NCBI RefSeq assembly: GCF_001298105.1
Contig: NZ_LGJH01000146.1
Coordinates: forward strand, 27,798 to 91,797
Length of the DNA: 64,000 bases
Reading direction: 5' to 3'
Origin: Novosphingobium sp. ST904
GTDB taxonomy: Bacteria > Pseudomonadota > Alphaproteobacteria > Sphingomonadales > Sphingomonadaceae
Part shown: in pieces, positions 27,033 through 39,999 of the stretch
Numbering within the stretch: position 1 is the first letter of the stretch
Layout of the letters: every line of letters begins with the position of its first letter
Program-made: the position numbers and the translations under genes
The notes under the pieces: generated by a model
The model's input: the letters and a program-made list of their open reading frames with translations, nothing else
Told to the model about the DNA's origin: nothing
The model's database searches: none

Positions 27033-28382
27033 TTACGAGGCCGGCGTAGTCTTGGAAGCGGCATAAGCCGACCAGAGCTTGGCGATCGGTGCGCGCGTGC
27101 CGGTGACCTTGGCGAGGCTGGCTTGCGCATCGGCGGCCTTGCCCTGCATGGCCTGAGCCATGCCGAGGCGGAGATTCGCCTTGTTGGCATCGACGCCGGG
27201 CTTGCCGAGCGCGACCTTGTAAAGTTCTTCGGCCTTCGCGTACTGCTCGTAGCTCAGGAAGACGTCCGCCGAGCCGGTCACGGAGGCGGCCGTTGCGGCA
27301 GGCTTGAGAGCGTCGCGTTCGGCGGCCGGAAGCGATGCCTTGTCCGCCGCAACGCGGCCGGCGCTGTTGGCACGGTCCTGGCCGACCTCGGCCTGGGTCA
27401 GAAGACCCTTCGCAAGGCCCTGGTCCATGACCTTGACGGCTTCGCCCGGGAACGCGCGCGGATCGACGTTCTGGATATATTCGAAGTAATCCCGCTTGTC
27501 CTTCATCGAGCCCGTCGCGAACATCAGGCGCATCAGGTCGATGTTTTCCTGGTTCTGGAGCGAGGCAAGCTGGCGCACGATCGAGATCGAGATATTCCAC
27601 GACGCCACGCTGGGGTAGTACTGCGCCAGCATGGCGGCATATTCGGTCGACGGCGCAAGTTGCTTGGCGTCGTAGGAGGCCTGGAGCGCGCTACGGATCG
27701 AGCTTTCGTTCGGCTTGGTGCCGTTTGCCTTCGCCGCCTCAAGCTCCTTCTGGACCATGGCCAGAGCCGCCTGCGGGTTGTTCGAACGCTTGTAGGAATC
27801 CGCCAGCAGCGGCTGGATCATGTTCTGCTGGTCACGGTAACCCGCGTCGAAGGACTGCTGGAGATAGCGTGCGGCAACGTCGTACTGCGCGCTCTGATAA
27901 GCGGTGACGCCGGCGAGATACTGGACCTGACCCAGCGTTTCCGGGCTGGTCTGGCCGCTGTCGAGCATCATGACGAGACCCTTGTGCTGCAAGGCGGGGT
28001 CATTCATCAGAACGCCGACATTGCGCGTCATCTCGCCCTGCTTGAGCTTGTCGATCGGCTGCTGCGCGGCTGCGCCCGCCGTCTGGAGCTGCGCCAGGAT
28101 ACCGCCCATGGCCGCGTCCACTTCGGCGCGTGCGGCGGTCTTCTCGGCATCCGTCTGCGCGGCCTTGGCCTTGTCCGAGGCGGCCTTCACGGCGGGATTT
28201 GCCTGGGCGTCGGCAATAGCCTTGTCCACCGGAGCGGCGACGGCGGCGTATTCCTTCGAGAACGTCGCCTTGGCAGGCGCCTTTTCCTTGGCGACAGCCG
28301 CCACGGGAGCAACCGCGGCGGCCATTCCGCCAGTCATGGCCACAGCCAGGGCAACACGGGAAATCAGGAACTTGCGAGCCAT
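27033..28382 (-). CDS. Secreted TPR-like repeat protein
   Basis: 449 aa with a signal peptide (KFLISRVALAVAMTGGMAAAVAPVAAVA) then a largely helical protein. Repeats such as QYLAGVTAYQSAQYDVAARY and SYEQYAKAEELYKVAL are TPR-like; an alanine/lysine/glutamine-rich coiled segment lies at about 40-110. Probably a periplasmic scaffold. Start supported by GAGGAG about 9 nt upstream. I do not know a specific function. Divergent from gyrA. Confidence 0.8.
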   Translation of the reverse strand: MARKFLISRVALAVAMTGGMAAAVAPVAAVAKEKAPAKATFSKEYAAVAAPVDKAIADAQANPAVKAASDKAKAAQTDAEKTAARAEVDAAMGGILAQLQTAGAAAQQPIDKLKQGEMTRNVGVLMNDPALQHKGLVMMLDSGQTSPETLGQVQYLAGVTAYQSAQYDVAARYLQQSFDAGYRDQQNMIQPLLADSYKRSNNPQAALAMVQKELEAAKANGTKPNESSIRSALQASYDAKQLAPSTEYAAMLAQYYPSVASWNISISIVRQLASLQNQENIDLMRLMFATGSMKDKRDYFEYIQNVDPRAFPGEAVKVMDQGLAKGLLTQAEVGQDRANSAGRVAADKASLPAAERDALKPAATAASVTGSADVFLSYEQYAKAEELYKVALGKPGVDANKANLRLGMAQAMQGKAADAQASLAKVTGTRAPIAKLWSAYAASKTTPAS

Positions 28383-28699
28383 TTAGGCCTACTCCTCATC
28401 AAGACACGTGGAGGCGCGCCCGAAAGCGGGACTCCGTAAAAATTGCAGTGCCGGTTTGGCGTCGAATTGAACGCTTGGCAACCTCGCCCGGCGATTAGAA
28501 GGCCGCCACTGAACGCTGATTGAATGCAATTCGTCGCAGCCCGAACGGTTCCCTGCGCCTCGCAAGACCAACTCGCCCCATAAGTGTGGAAAAAGAGCGC
28601 CTCCTTGGCGCGGTGGCACCTGTTCAGGTGGCTTTCCCCCCGCGCATGTCCTAGGGCGATCCATCACCCTTTGTCCCGCAGCAACGAACGATCCAGCGC
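28383..28699. promoter_or_regulatory. Divergent intergenic region, TPR gene / gyrA
   Basis: 317 bp with no gene that I can support. It must contain the promoters of both flanking genes; I could not assign boxes. A CACCTG-ttCAGGTG inverted repeat lies near 28616-28631. Confidence 0.35.
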
Positions 28700-31524
<2,825 letters not shown>

Positions 31525-31528
<4 letters not shown>

Positions 31529-31869
31529 GCGATACCGTCGCCTACAAGATTCTGACCGGGGAGCAGCTTGAACGGCTGCTCTCCGACAGGGTCTTCACCG
31601 GCGCGCCTGTCGATCTGGCGGACGGTTACATCCATATGTCGACCGCCGATCAGGCGCAGGAAACGCTGGACAAGCACTTCGCCGGACAGACCGGCCTTGC
31701 TATTGCCGTGGTGGACCTCGGCGTGCTGGGCGATGCGGTGAAGTGGGAAGTCTCGCGTGGCGGCGCGCTGTTTCCGCACATCTATGCCGATCTTCCACTC
31801 TCTGCCGTGCTCGCTCACGGCCCTGTGGTTCGTGGTGATGACGGGAAGCTGATCCTGCCCCCTGCCTGA
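31525..31869 (+). CDS. DUF952 family protein
   Basis: 114 aa starting with GTG that overlaps the gyrA stop (GTGA). [53 protein letters not shown] and the end are characteristic of the DUF952 family, whose fold resembles ADP-ribosyl-binding enzymes; biochemical role unknown. Cotranscription with gyrA is likely. It ends 4 bp before a convergent gene. Confidence 0.88.
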
Positions 31870-31873
31870 ACGT

Positions 31874-32504
31874 TCAGTCCGGGCGTGACCGCAATTCGCC
31901 GGTCACCCCGGTTGCCAGCACCAGATTTCCGACAAAGAACAGTGGCCAGGCGATTTGCCAGGACGGCCATTCCAGCGCGATCAGGCAGGCCACGACCACG
32001 ATCAGCGCGCCGCTTCCGACCCGCGCACGCACGAAAGTGCTGGCCCAGGCGCTTGCCGCCATCCCGCCGAGTGCCAGCCCCTGAAATGCCGGCGCCGCTC
32101 CTCGGTCGGTGTTCGTCAGTAACAGGAAAACAAGCGGGGTCAGCAGTAGCAGCGCTGTGGCGAAGATCTTCCGGGCCATCGCAAGATCGCGGCGCAAATG
32201 GTTCAGAAACAGAGCAATTCCCATGACGTGCCCGATAATCATCAGAACCGTGGCCGGGGTAGTCGTAGAGGTCATGGAGCGCCGCACCTGTCCCTTCCAA
32301 CACCAGCATCGCAGCCAGAGTCCGGGTGTCCTTCCCGCGATGCCGCAAGACCGCATAAACGGCCAGAAGGAGGAAAGGCAGCGCCTTGAGCGCCAGCAGA
32401 TAAAGCCCCGGCATCGTGCTGTTGCGACACCATAGGAACAGAACCGCCGCGACTATGGCCGCAAGCAGCCAGGGGCGGCGTTCGATCAGGGCGCGCTTGG
32501 GCAT
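31874..32504 (-). CDS. YhhN/TMEM86-family membrane protein, lysoplasmalogenase-like (frame changes near 32253-32259)
   Basis: About 209 aa when repaired, with seven or eight hydrophobic helices: LLAAIVAAVLFLW, LLALKALPFLLLAVYAVL, then after the break VLMIIGHVMGIALFLNHLRRD, LLLLTPLVFLLL and WPLFFVGNLVLATGVTG. The KALPFLLLA and GH...IALFL patterns match the YhhN family, which includes vinyl-ether lysophospholipid hydrolases. One base too many in a CCCC run (coding strand TACCCCGG) separates the halves; removing it gives DLYDYPATVLMIIGHV. Activity inferred from family only. Confidence 0.7.
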
Positions 32505-32603
32505 TCGCTGAACTCTCCGGTTGCGGCGCGGCTTCGGGATTTGCCTTTTTAGCCGCAGCACCACCCTTCCCTGATGCCACGCAAAGGTCTAGGCGCAAGC
32601 GCC

Positions 32604-33953
32604 ATGACACAAGACGTCCACATCATCGGCGGCGGCCTGGCCGGCAGCGAGGCCGCCTGGCAACTTGGGCGGCGCGGTTTCCGCGTCCGTCTCTCGGAAA
32701 TGCGCGGAACCGGAGAGCGTAGCCCGGCCCACCAGGGCGACGGTCTCGCAGAACTGGTCTGCTCCAATTCCTTCCGCTCCGACGACCACGAAAAGAACGC
32801 CGTAGGCCTGCTGCACCATGAGATGCGCGGCTGCGATTCGCTGATCATGTCTGCCGCGGCCAAGGCACAGGTGCCTGCCGGTTCGGCACTGGCAGTGGAC
32901 CGCGATGTCTTCTCCGCCGAAGTGGAAGCTCGGCTGTCGGCCTTGCCCAATGTCGAGATCGTGCGAGAGCGGATCGACACGCTCCCCGAAACAGGAACGA
33001 CTATCGTTGCCACCGGTCCGCTGACGGCGGAATCGCTCGCCGGCAGCATCGGCCGCGCGACCGGTTCGGACAGTCTTGCCTTCTTCGACGCCATAGCGCC
33101 GATCGTTTATCGTGACTCGATCGACATGGACGTATGCTGGATGGCTTCCCGCTGGGACAAGGGCGAAACCAAGGACTACATCAACTGCCCGATGGACAAG
33201 GACCAGTACCTTGCGTTCCATCAGGCCCTCCTCAACGGCGAGAAGACAGCCTTCAAGGAATGGGAAGAAAATACCCCCTACTTCGACGGATGCATGCCTA
33301 TCGAGGTCATGGCCGAGCGCGGCGTCGAAACGCTGCGATTCGGACCGATGAAGCCGGTCGGGCTCGACAATCCGCACTGGGCGACCCCGGAACATCCCAA
33401 TGGCCGCTGGGCCTATGCGGTCGTCCAGCTCCGCCAGGACAACAAGCTCGGCACGATCTGGAACATGGTCGGCTTCCAGACCAAGCTGAAGCATGCCGAG
33501 CAGGTTCGCCTGTTCCGAACGATCCCGGGCCTGGAGAATGCCGAATTCGCGCGGCTCGGCGGACTTCACCGTAACACGTTCCTCAACTCGCCGATCCTGC
33601 TGGACCGCCAGTTTCGTCTCAAGACCGCACTCCATGTGCGGTTCGCAGGCCAGATCACCGGCTGCGAAGGCTATGTCGAAAGCGCCGCAGTAGGCTTGAT
33701 GGCCGGACTGATGACGGCAGCCGAACTCTCCGGTCGGGACTGGCAGACGCCGCCGCGAACGACGGCACTGGGCGCTCTGCTCTCCCACATCACCGGCGAT
33801 GCCGAGGCGGAGACCTATCAGCCGATGAACGTGAATTTCGGCTTGTTCCCGCCGCTTCACGACGTGAAGAAGAAGCAGCGCAAGGAAGCCTATACCTCGC
33901 GCGCCAAGGAAGAGATCGCGCCCTGGCTTGAAGGTCTGGTGCCGACAGCCTGA
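32604..33953 (+). CDS. trmFO: tRNA (uracil-5-)-methyltransferase TrmFO
   Basis: 449 aa. FAD-binding [13 protein letters not shown] at the N-terminus, then [20 protein letters not shown] with the family cysteine, and [12 protein letters not shown] near the end. It uses methylenetetrahydrofolate and FAD to make m5U54 in tRNA. ATG 32604 is preferred because the Rossmann strand begins immediately after it. Confidence 0.96.
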   Translation: MTQDVHIIGGGLAGSEAAWQLGRRGFRVRLSEMRGTGERSPAHQGDGLAELVCSNSFRSDDHEKNAVGLLHHEMRGCDSLIMSAAAKAQVPAGSALAVDRDVFSAEVEARLSALPNVEIVRERIDTLPETGTTIVATGPLTAESLAGSIGRATGSDSLAFFDAIAPIVYRDSIDMDVCWMASRWDKGETKDYINCPMDKDQYLAFHQALLNGEKTAFKEWEENTPYFDGCMPIEVMAERGVETLRFGPMKPVGLDNPHWATPEHPNGRWAYAVVQLRQDNKLGTIWNMVGFQTKLKHAEQVRLFRTIPGLENAEFARLGGLHRNTFLNSPILLDRQFRLKTALHVRFAGQITGCEGYVESAAVGLMAGLMTAAELSGRDWQTPPRTTALGALLSHITGDAEAETYQPMNVNFGLFPPLHDVKKKQRKEAYTSRAKEEIAPWLEGLVPTA

Positions 33954-33964
33954 CCTTGTAATCC

Positions 33965-33993
33965 AGACGTCCCGGAATCGATCCGGGACGTCT
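33965..33993. terminator. Bidirectional hairpin after trmFO
   Basis: Perfect 12-bp stem AGACGTCCCGGA / TCCGGGACGTCT with loop ATCGA, filling the 40-bp gap between convergent genes. The inner part matches the palindrome at 24758-24775. Confidence 0.75.
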
Positions 33994-34467
33994 CTAGGAT
34001 CCGCAACTGCACTTGGGTTTGGGTTTGGGCTTGGCCGGGGGCGGCGCGGTCTTTCTGAATTCGCCCGGTGTCAGCGATTGATCGCGATTCGTATCGGCGC
34101 CATCGAATTTCGTGACGGTCGCGACCGCCCATTCCTCAAACGTTAGGAGGTTGTTGCCGTCCTTGTCGAGCTTTCGGAAGGCATCGACTCGTGTCGACAG
34201 CATTTCGTTGCGGGTGATCCGGCCGTCGCGGTCACGATCATAGCGGCCAAAGCGGCGCTGTTCGCGCGTCTGCTCGGTAGCTTCCGGAAGGTCCGGCCCT
34301 TCAATGTCGGTGAGATCAGCACTTGGCACGCCCTGCGGGTCAGGTGGAGCGACCGAAGCCAGCGGCAACGGCGCTGCCTTTTCCACCTCGGCCCGGCCCT
34401 GTAGCCAGAACAGACCCAGCGACAGCATCACGAACACCGTGAGGCCGCCGAGGATGAAGCGCTGCAT
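33994..34467 (-). CDS. Membrane-anchored EF-hand calcium-binding protein
   Basis: About 157 aa with an N-terminal signal anchor (FILGGLTVFVMLSLGLFWLQ) and three EF-hand loops: DRDRDGRITRNE, DKDGNNLLTFEE and DTNRDQSLTPGE, each with acidic residues at positions 1, 3, 5 and 12 or close to it. The C-terminus is a short lysine/proline stretch ending CSCGS. It probably binds calcium in the periplasm; role unknown. GGGAG lies upstream of ATG 34467. Confidence 0.83.
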   Translation of the reverse strand: MQRFILGGLTVFVMLSLGLFWLQGRAEVEKAAPLPLASVAPPDPQGVPSADLTDIEGPDLPEATEQTREQRRFGRYDRDRDGRITRNEMLSTRVDAFRKLDKDGNNLLTFEEWAVATVTKFDGADTNRDQSLTPGEFRKTAPPPAKPKPKPKCSCGS

Positions 34468-34550
34468 CGCCAAATCTCCCTCAAACGCGCGCGGCTTATC
34501 CGCTTACTGCCGCGCCATCGGGAAATTACATCTCTGTTATCGCTGGAATG

Positions 34551-35231
34551 TCAGCGGCCAAGCAGGCCGATGCGCATGGCCTTGAAGACACTGCGCGCCG
34601 ATCCGCTGCCGCCGCGAGCCAGATTGTCCCGGGCCAGCCCTTCAAGGACGGCCAATGGACGCAGGCTCCTCGAAACGCGTGGGGACGCACCCTTTTCTCC
34701 CTGGACAAGTCGGCGCACGACCACGCTTTCGCCAGGATGATTGAGCTTGGTCGCAAGATCCGCAAGGGCCCAGCGCCGGCCCAGGACCTGCGCCGCATCT
34801 GCCTCGTCTTCCCGGCCAAGCGTTCTTGCAAGCGCGGCGAATGCGGCAGCCCGCCCGTCGACCATCTCCTCAAGCGCGGCCGGAGCAAGCGGAGCTTCGC
34901 CGGTGAGCGCCTCCCAGCCATTCACCAGCGGGACGAGCATGGCGTTCGCGCCTTTCCAGCTACGCAGCACCGCAAGCAGGGGCTCACCCTCAGGCCATTC
35001 GCTGGCGTCGCGTCCCAGCGTTTCCCGCCACCAGGCAAGCCGGATCTGCGCCATCATCGGCTCGCGCGAATGCCGCAAAAGCCCTGCAAGGCGTTGATCG
35101 AGCGCGAGCAGTGCCAAAGTCGGCAGACGTGCGCGAGATGGCGCATAGGCGAGCGCCAGTTGCATGGTCTGCGGCAGCATCGGCAGAAGCTGATCTTCCG
35201 GGCGGCTTTCGGGGGCGGGTTGCTTGGACAC
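34551..35231 (-). CDS. Squalene/phytoene synthase-like protein lacking catalytic Asp motifs
   Basis: 226 aa from GTG 35231. LALAYAPSRARLPTLALLALDQRLAGLLR, IRLAWWRE and the closing helices resemble the COG1562 squalene/phytoene synthase fold. However the first Asp-rich motif (DxxxD) aligns with LDQRLAG and the second is absent, so it is probably not a prenyl-diphosphate synthase. It resembles the NDUFAF6-type relatives linked to respiratory complex I assembly. That role is inference. Confidence 0.7.
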   Translation of the reverse strand: MSKQPAPESRPEDQLLPMLPQTMQLALAYAPSRARLPTLALLALDQRLAGLLRHSREPMMAQIRLAWWRETLGRDASEWPEGEPLLAVLRSWKGANAMLVPLVNGWEALTGEAPLAPAALEEMVDGRAAAFAALARTLGREDEADAAQVLGRRWALADLATKLNHPGESVVVRRLVQGEKGASPRVSRSLRPLAVLEGLARDNLARGGSGSARSVFKAMRIGLLGR

Positions 35232-35291
35232 GGCGTCTCTCTAGCCCGCCCTGCCCCTTGCGCAAGTGCGTAACACGCCAAACGCAAGACG

Positions 35292-35315
35292 GCGGCGGAA
35301 CCTTCGTTCCGCCGC
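35292..35315 (-). terminator. Hairpin downstream of pdhB
   Basis: Stem GCGGCGGAAC / GTTCCGCCGC (10 bp) with loop CTTC, 40 bp after the pdhB stop. No long T-run, so strength is uncertain, but the tetraloop stem is well formed. Confidence 0.75.
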
Positions 35316-35354
35316 GTCTCGATTGTCACTGCCTGGGCAGCTTCCGCGCAAGGA

Positions 35355-36716
35355 TCAGCGATAGCAGACCTTGCGGACAGCCTCGACGATGCGCGGCGTG
35401 TCGATCAGCGCAAGCTTTTCGAGGTTGGCCGCGTAAGGCAGCGGCACGTCCTCGTTGCAGACGCGGACAACCGGTGCGTCGAGGTTGTCGAAGCCTTCCT
35501 CCATGCAGATCGCGGAAATTTCCGAAGCGATCGAGCAAACCGGGAAGCCTTCTTCGGCCACGACGATGCGGTTGGTCTTGGCGAGGCTCGCCAGCACCGT
35601 TTCCTTGTCGAGCGGACGCAGGGTGCGAAGGTCGATGACTTCGGCATCGATGCCTTCACCGGCCAGCTGCTCGGCCGCTTCGAGAGCGAGGCCGACGCCG
35701 ATCGAGTAGGACACGATGGTCACGTCCTTGCCTTCGCGCATGATCCGCGCCTTGCCGATCGGCAGGACGTGATCGTCGAGTTCGGGCAGTTCGAAGGTAC
35801 GGCCGTAGACCAGTTCGTTCTCGAGGAACACGACCGGGTCTTCGCTACGGATCGCTGCCTTCAGCAGGCCCTTGGCGTCCGACGCGTCGTAAGGCGCGAT
35901 CACGACGAGGCCGGGCACGTTGGCATACCACGGGCCGTAGTTCTGCGAGTGCTGCGCGCCGACGCGCGATGCCGCGCCGTTGGGGCCGCGGAACACGATC
36001 GGGCACCGCATCTGGCCACCCGACATGTAGTTGGTCTTGGCCGCCGAGTTGATGATGTGATCGATCGCCTGCATGGCGAAGTTGAACGTCATGAACTCGA
36101 TCACCGGACGCAGACCGCCCATCGCGGCGCCGGTGCCGATGCCGGCAAAGCCGTATTCGGTGATCGGCGTATCGATCACGCGCTGCGGGCCGAACTCTTC
36201 CAGCAGGCCCTGGGTAACCTTGTAGGCACCCTGATATTCGGCGACTTCCTCACCCATCACGAAGACGCGCGGATCGCGGCGCATTTCCTCGGCCATGGCG
36301 TCGCGCAGTGCTTCGCGGACGGTCGAGGTCTTCATGTTGGTGCCGAAGGGAACTTCGGGATCCTTCTTCGCGGGAGCCGGTGCCGGTGCTTCGGCCTTGG
36401 CAGCCGGCGCGGCGTCGGCGGCGGGAGCAGCCTCTGCCTTGGGGGCCGGAGCGGAAACCGCCGAAGCGTCTTCGCCTTCGCCGGCGAGCACGGCGATCAC
36501 CGTGCCGACCTTCACGCCCTCGGTGCCTTCGGCCACGAGGATCTTGCCGACGGTGCCCTCGTCGACGGCTTCGAATTCCATCGTTGCCTTGTCGGTTTCG
36601 ATTTCAGCCAGGATATCACCGGAAGCGACTTCGTCGCCTTCCTTGACCAGCCAGCGGGCAAGCTTGCCCTCTTCCATCGTCGGAGAGAGCGCCGGCATCT
36701 TGAGTTCGATCGCCAT
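35355..36716 (-). CDS. pdhB: Pyruvate dehydrogenase E1 subunit beta with N-terminal lipoyl domain
   Basis: 453 aa. Residues 1-78 are a biotinyl/lipoyl domain with the modified lysine in [10 protein letters not shown], then an Ala/Pro-rich hinge (about 85-120), then the transketolase-like E1 beta domain ([46 protein letters not shown]) and C-terminal transketolase domain. Lipoyl domains on E1 beta are known in several alphaproteobacteria. With E1 alpha it decarboxylates pyruvate. Its ATG overlaps the pdhA stop by one base. No E2 or E3 gene is in view. Confidence 0.97.
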   Translation of the reverse strand: MAIELKMPALSPTMEEGKLARWLVKEGDEVASGDILAEIETDKATMEFEAVDEGTVGKILVAEGTEGVKVGTVIAVLAGEGEDASAVSAPAPKAEAAPAADAAPAAKAEAPAPAPAKKDPEVPFGTNMKTSTVREALRDAMAEEMRRDPRVFVMGEEVAEYQGAYKVTQGLLEEFGPQRVIDTPITEYGFAGIGTGAAMGGLRPVIEFMTFNFAMQAIDHIINSAAKTNYMSGGQMRCPIVFRGPNGAASRVGAQHSQNYGPWYANVPGLVVIAPYDASDAKGLLKAAIRSEDPVVFLENELVYGRTFELPELDDHVLPIGKARIMREGKDVTIVSYSIGVGLALEAAEQLAGEGIDAEVIDLRTLRPLDKETVLASLAKTNRIVVAEEGFPVCSIASEISAICMEEGFDNLDAPVVRVCNEDVPLPYAANLEKLALIDTPRIVEAVRKVCYR

Positions 36717-37801
36717 CAGTAGCGCTCCACCAGGACGTCAGTATAGAGTTCGGAAAGTTCGGGCTCGGGCGAGTTTTCCGCGAAGTCGGCCGATTCCGCG
36801 ACCTGCGCGCGGACGCGCTTGTCGATTTCCTTCAGCGCGGCCTCGTCCACGCCAAGGGCGACGAGGTCGTTCTTCACGTGCTCGATCGGATCGCGCTTCT
36901 CGCGCACGTCCTGCACTTCCTCGCGGCTGCGATACTTGGCAGGGTCGGACATCGAGTGACCGCGATAACGGTAGGTGTTCAGTTCCATGAGAACCGGGCC
37001 ATTGCCGGCGCGCACGTATTCCAGCGCCAGTTCGGCCGCCTTGCGGACTTCGAGCACGTCCATGCCGTCAACCTGCATGCCGGGAATCCGGAATGCGGTG
37101 CCGCGGCGGTAGAAGTGCGTTTTAGCCGAACCGCGCTTCACGGCGGTTCCCATGGCGTAGCCGTTGTTCTCGATCACGAAGATGATCGGGAGCTTCCAGA
37201 GAGCCGCCATGTTGAAGCTCTCGTAGACCTGGCCCTGGTTGGCAGCGCCATCACCGAAGTAGGCCATCGCGACACCGCCGTCTTCACGGTACTTGTGCGC
37301 GAAAGCGAGACCTGCGCCGAGCGAGACCTGCGCGCCAACGATGCCGTGGCCGCCGTAGAACTTATGCTCCACGCTGAACATGTGCATCGAGCCGCCCTTG
37401 CCGCGCGAGATACCCGCGGCGCGGCCGGTCAGTTCGGCCATGATCACCTTGGGGTCGATACCATAGGCAAGCATGTGGCCATGGTCGCGATAACCGGTGA
37501 TGACCGAATCGCGGTTGGAATCGAGCGCGGACTGAAGGCCCACGGCAACGGCTTCCTGGCCGATGTAAAGGTGACAGAAGCCGCCGATCAGGCCGAGGCC
37601 GTAAAGCTGGCCTGCCCTTTCCTCGAAGCGACGGATAAGAACCATCTGCTCGTAAAGGTTGAGCAGTTCCTCCTTGTTCGGCGTGTAGCGCCGGTCGGCC
37701 GCGAGTGCCTCCTGGAGGCTGTGCAGCGCGAAGTCTTCGTCCTGTGCCGGAGTTACGGCAGGCTCGGCGCCGGAACCGGCGTCAATCTTGGCTTTGGGCA
37801 A
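36716..37801 (-). CDS. pdhA: Pyruvate dehydrogenase E1 subunit alpha
   Basis: 361 aa. Thiamine diphosphate motif [20 protein letters not shown] then NNGYAMGT; the phosphorylation-loop-type sequence [14 protein letters not shown] is conserved. The start is TTG at 37801, with GGGGAG five nt upstream. Forms an alpha2beta2 heterotetramer with PdhB. Preceded by ftsB on the same strand with a hairpin in between. Confidence 0.97.
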   Translation of the reverse strand: MPKAKIDAGSGAEPAVTPAQDEDFALHSLQEALAADRRYTPNKEELLNLYEQMVLIRRFEERAGQLYGLGLIGGFCHLYIGQEAVAVGLQSALDSNRDSVITGYRDHGHMLAYGIDPKVIMAELTGRAAGISRGKGGSMHMFSVEHKFYGGHGIVGAQVSLGAGLAFAHKYREDGGVAMAYFGDGAANQGQVYESFNMAALWKLPIIFVIENNGYAMGTAVKRGSAKTHFYRRGTAFRIPGMQVDGMDVLEVRKAAELALEYVRAGNGPVLMELNTYRYRGHSMSDPAKYRSREEVQDVREKRDPIEHVKNDLVALGVDEAALKEIDKRVRAQVAESADFAENSPEPELSELYTDVLVERY

Positions 37802-37935
37802 CGGGACTCCCCATCGTTGGTGCGATTGATTTCGGGCCGCTTATAGGACCCCCCGCGGAAATCGAAAGCGCGTTGAAGGAAATTTGCCGCCAATGGCACA
37901 AAAATTATGGCTGCCCGCAATGCAGCAGCCACAAA

Positions 37936-37956
37936 CCGCGCCGAAAACCGGCGCGG
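37936..37956 (-). terminator. Hairpin between ftsB and pdhA
   Basis: Stem CCGCGCCG / CGGCGCGG (8 bp) with a 5-nt loop, shortly after the ftsB stop on the minus strand; a T-rich patch occurs further downstream (around 37900-37905). Probably separates ftsB from pdhAB transcription. Confidence 0.55.
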
Positions 37957-37962
37957 ACGGCC

Positions 37963-38288
37963 TCATTTACCGATGAGCATGACCATTTCGTCAGGACGGG
38001 CAACATTGAGGTTGCTGCGCAGCAGTTCGCCGGCAAGATCGGGATCGACGCGGCGCTGGTCCAGCAGGTTCACGCGGTTCTTCAGGCGATCCCGTCGAGA
38101 CGGAGTTCCGCCAGCTTGACGCGGCGTTCTTCCAGGAGATGCTGGTTCTCGGTCCAGGCGATGATGCCGCTTGGCCCCGCGATCACGAACGCACCCATCA
38201 GCAGCAGCACCGCAAGAGCGATGCCCTGGACCAGGCGTTCCTTGGCGAGGCTGGCTTCCTGTCGCATGATCTTGGGCTGGGACCTCAT
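37963..38288 (-). CDS. ftsB: Septum formation initiator FtsB/DivIC (frame changes near 38094-38101)
   Basis: About 108 aa once one base is restored: basic N-terminus, a single transmembrane helix (GIALAVLLLMGAFVIAGPSG), then a coiled coil (ENQHLLEERRVKLAELR, followed in the other frame by RDRLKNRVNLLDQRRVDPDL) and the end LNVARPDEMVMLIGK, the standard FtsB layout. FtsB links FtsL and FtsQ in the divisome and is essential, so the break at CCGTCTCGACGG is very likely a sequence error rather than a real mutation. Confidence 0.82.
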
Positions 38289-38464
38289 GGAAATCGATAG
38301 AATCACAAGTGATTCCGCGTTGCAAGCCGAAACAATAACCGATTCGCGGCGATGCGGAACAGGCTTGCGGCACGCCAGCTATCGCATGCCGGGGCATATT
38401 GGTGTTGATAACTTTTTGAAACATGCGCAGCACGTTCACGGGTGAACACATCGCCCCTTTCGGA

Positions 38465-39988
38465 CTAATCCTTTGGAGGTGTTCCCGGCGCTGAGGGGGC
38501 ATTGCCTATCGCCTTGTTCACCGCTGCAAAGTGCGTGCGCAGACGCCCTTCGCTGTCTGCCACATCGCGATCGGCCTGAAGCACCGCGCGGCGGGCGTCG
38601 ATGACCGGCAGGTAGTTAGCGGAACCAGCCCGATAGCGCGCCTCGACATTCTGCCATGCTGCTCGCGCGCTGCCTTCGCGGGCGATGAATTTCTCGCGTC
38701 GGTGCCACTCGGCAGTGTAGTCGTTCAGGGCATCGTCGATTTCCTGCCAGGCCTTCAATACGATCGTCTGGTAGTTCATAAAGGCCTCGCGCGCTTCGAG
38801 CTTGCGGACCTGCACGGCGGCGCGGCGGCGACCTCCATCGAAGATCGGCAGGCTGAGGCCGGGCCCTATCTGCCATGTGCGGCTCGCCCAATCGAACAGG
38901 TTGTCCTTGCGGTAGCTCTCCAGGCCGAACCCACCGCCAAGCCGGATGGCGGGATAGAGATCGGCGATGGCAATGCCGATCTCGGCGGTGGCGGCGTGAA
39001 GTTTCGATTCGGCCGCCCGCACGTCCGGTCGGCGCTGGGCGACTTCGGAGGGCAGCCCTAGCGAAAGGTCCGGCGGCGCGGGAATTACGGTTGCATTTCG
39101 GGTAGGTAGCAGGAGATCGCGCAGGGAGCCCGGCTGCTGCCCCAAGGCCAGAGCGATACGGCCAATTTGCGCCGCTTCCTGCGCCTGAAGTGCGGGAAGG
39201 CTTGCCTCCAGGGCGCGCAGTCCGGCCCGGTCGGTTTCGAGGCCGGTATGGTTTTCCATGCCGCCATCGGCTCGCGCGGCGACCAGCGAAACCTGGTCTG
39301 TGAGCAGCGCGATGTCTTCCTTAGCCAAAGCGATCTGTGCCTGAGCGGTGCGCAGCGCAAAGTAGGCCTGGGCGACCTCGCTGGCGACGGACAGTCGTGC
39401 AAGGTCCAGCATGGCGCCCTGCCCCGCCACTTGCGCATCTGCCGATTCGATTGAGCGACGAACCCTGCCCCAGAGATCGATCTCCCATCCGGCATCGAAG
39501 CCTCCCTGATAGAGCGTGAAGGGATCGGCAAGGAACTTCGCCAGTTCGTCGCGGCTAGCCCCCGATGCACTGCCCCCGATAGCGTCGAAAAGGCGGGTGG
39601 AGGCGCCATACTCGCTCATGCGCTGGCGGTTGACCTGGGCGCTCGCGTTGACTTGCGGCAAACTTGCGGACGCGGCGATACCTCGCTGCGCGCGGGCCTG
39701 CGCGAAGTGAAGCGCAGCGGTTTCGATATCGGGGCTGGCGGCCATGGCCTGCCGCTCCAGACGATCCAGAACGGGGTCGCCGAGTATGGTCCACCAGTCC
39801 GCCGGAATGGTTACGCTACCCGAAGTGGGCGCGATCAGGCTCGGGTCGCCTCCGCGCCAGCTTGCCCAGTCATCCGGGGCTGCGGGCGTGGGTGCCTTGA
39901 AGTCCGGACCGACCGTGCAGGCGGGAAGACAGAGGGCCAGTGACGTGGCTGTGAGTGCGGCAGTCAGGAACCTTGAGGTCATGCGCAT
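38465..39988 (-). CDS. Outer-membrane factor lipoprotein (NodT/OprM type) of an ABC exporter
   Basis: 507 aa with lipoprotein signal ending LPAC, then two OEP repeats (SPDIETAALHFAQARAQRG; RRPDVRAAESKLHAA; APELYPAIR-type IADLYPAIRLGGGF). Forms a TolC-like trimeric channel. It is the last gene of the operon starting at 45076, after two ABC-2 permeases, so it most likely completes that exporter across the outer membrane. AGGA precedes ATG 39988; ATG 39982 is also possible. Confidence 0.9.
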   Translation of the reverse strand: MRMTSRFLTAALTATSLALCLPACTVGPDFKAPTPAAPDDWASWRGGDPSLIAPTSGSVTIPADWWTILGDPVLDRLERQAMAASPDIETAALHFAQARAQRGIAASASLPQVNASAQVNRQRMSEYGASTRLFDAIGGSASGASRDELAKFLADPFTLYQGGFDAGWEIDLWGRVRRSIESADAQVAGQGAMLDLARLSVASEVAQAYFALRTAQAQIALAKEDIALLTDQVSLVAARADGGMENHTGLETDRAGLRALEASLPALQAQEAAQIGRIALALGQQPGSLRDLLLPTRNATVIPAPPDLSLGLPSEVAQRRPDVRAAESKLHAATAEIGIAIADLYPAIRLGGGFGLESYRKDNLFDWASRTWQIGPGLSLPIFDGGRRRAAVQVRKLEAREAFMNYQTIVLKAWQEIDDALNDYTAEWHRREKFIAREGSARAAWQNVEARYRAGSANYLPVIDARRAVLQADRDVADSEGRLRTHFAAVNKAIGNAPSAPGTPPKD

Positions 39989-39999
39989 TGGTCCTGGGA

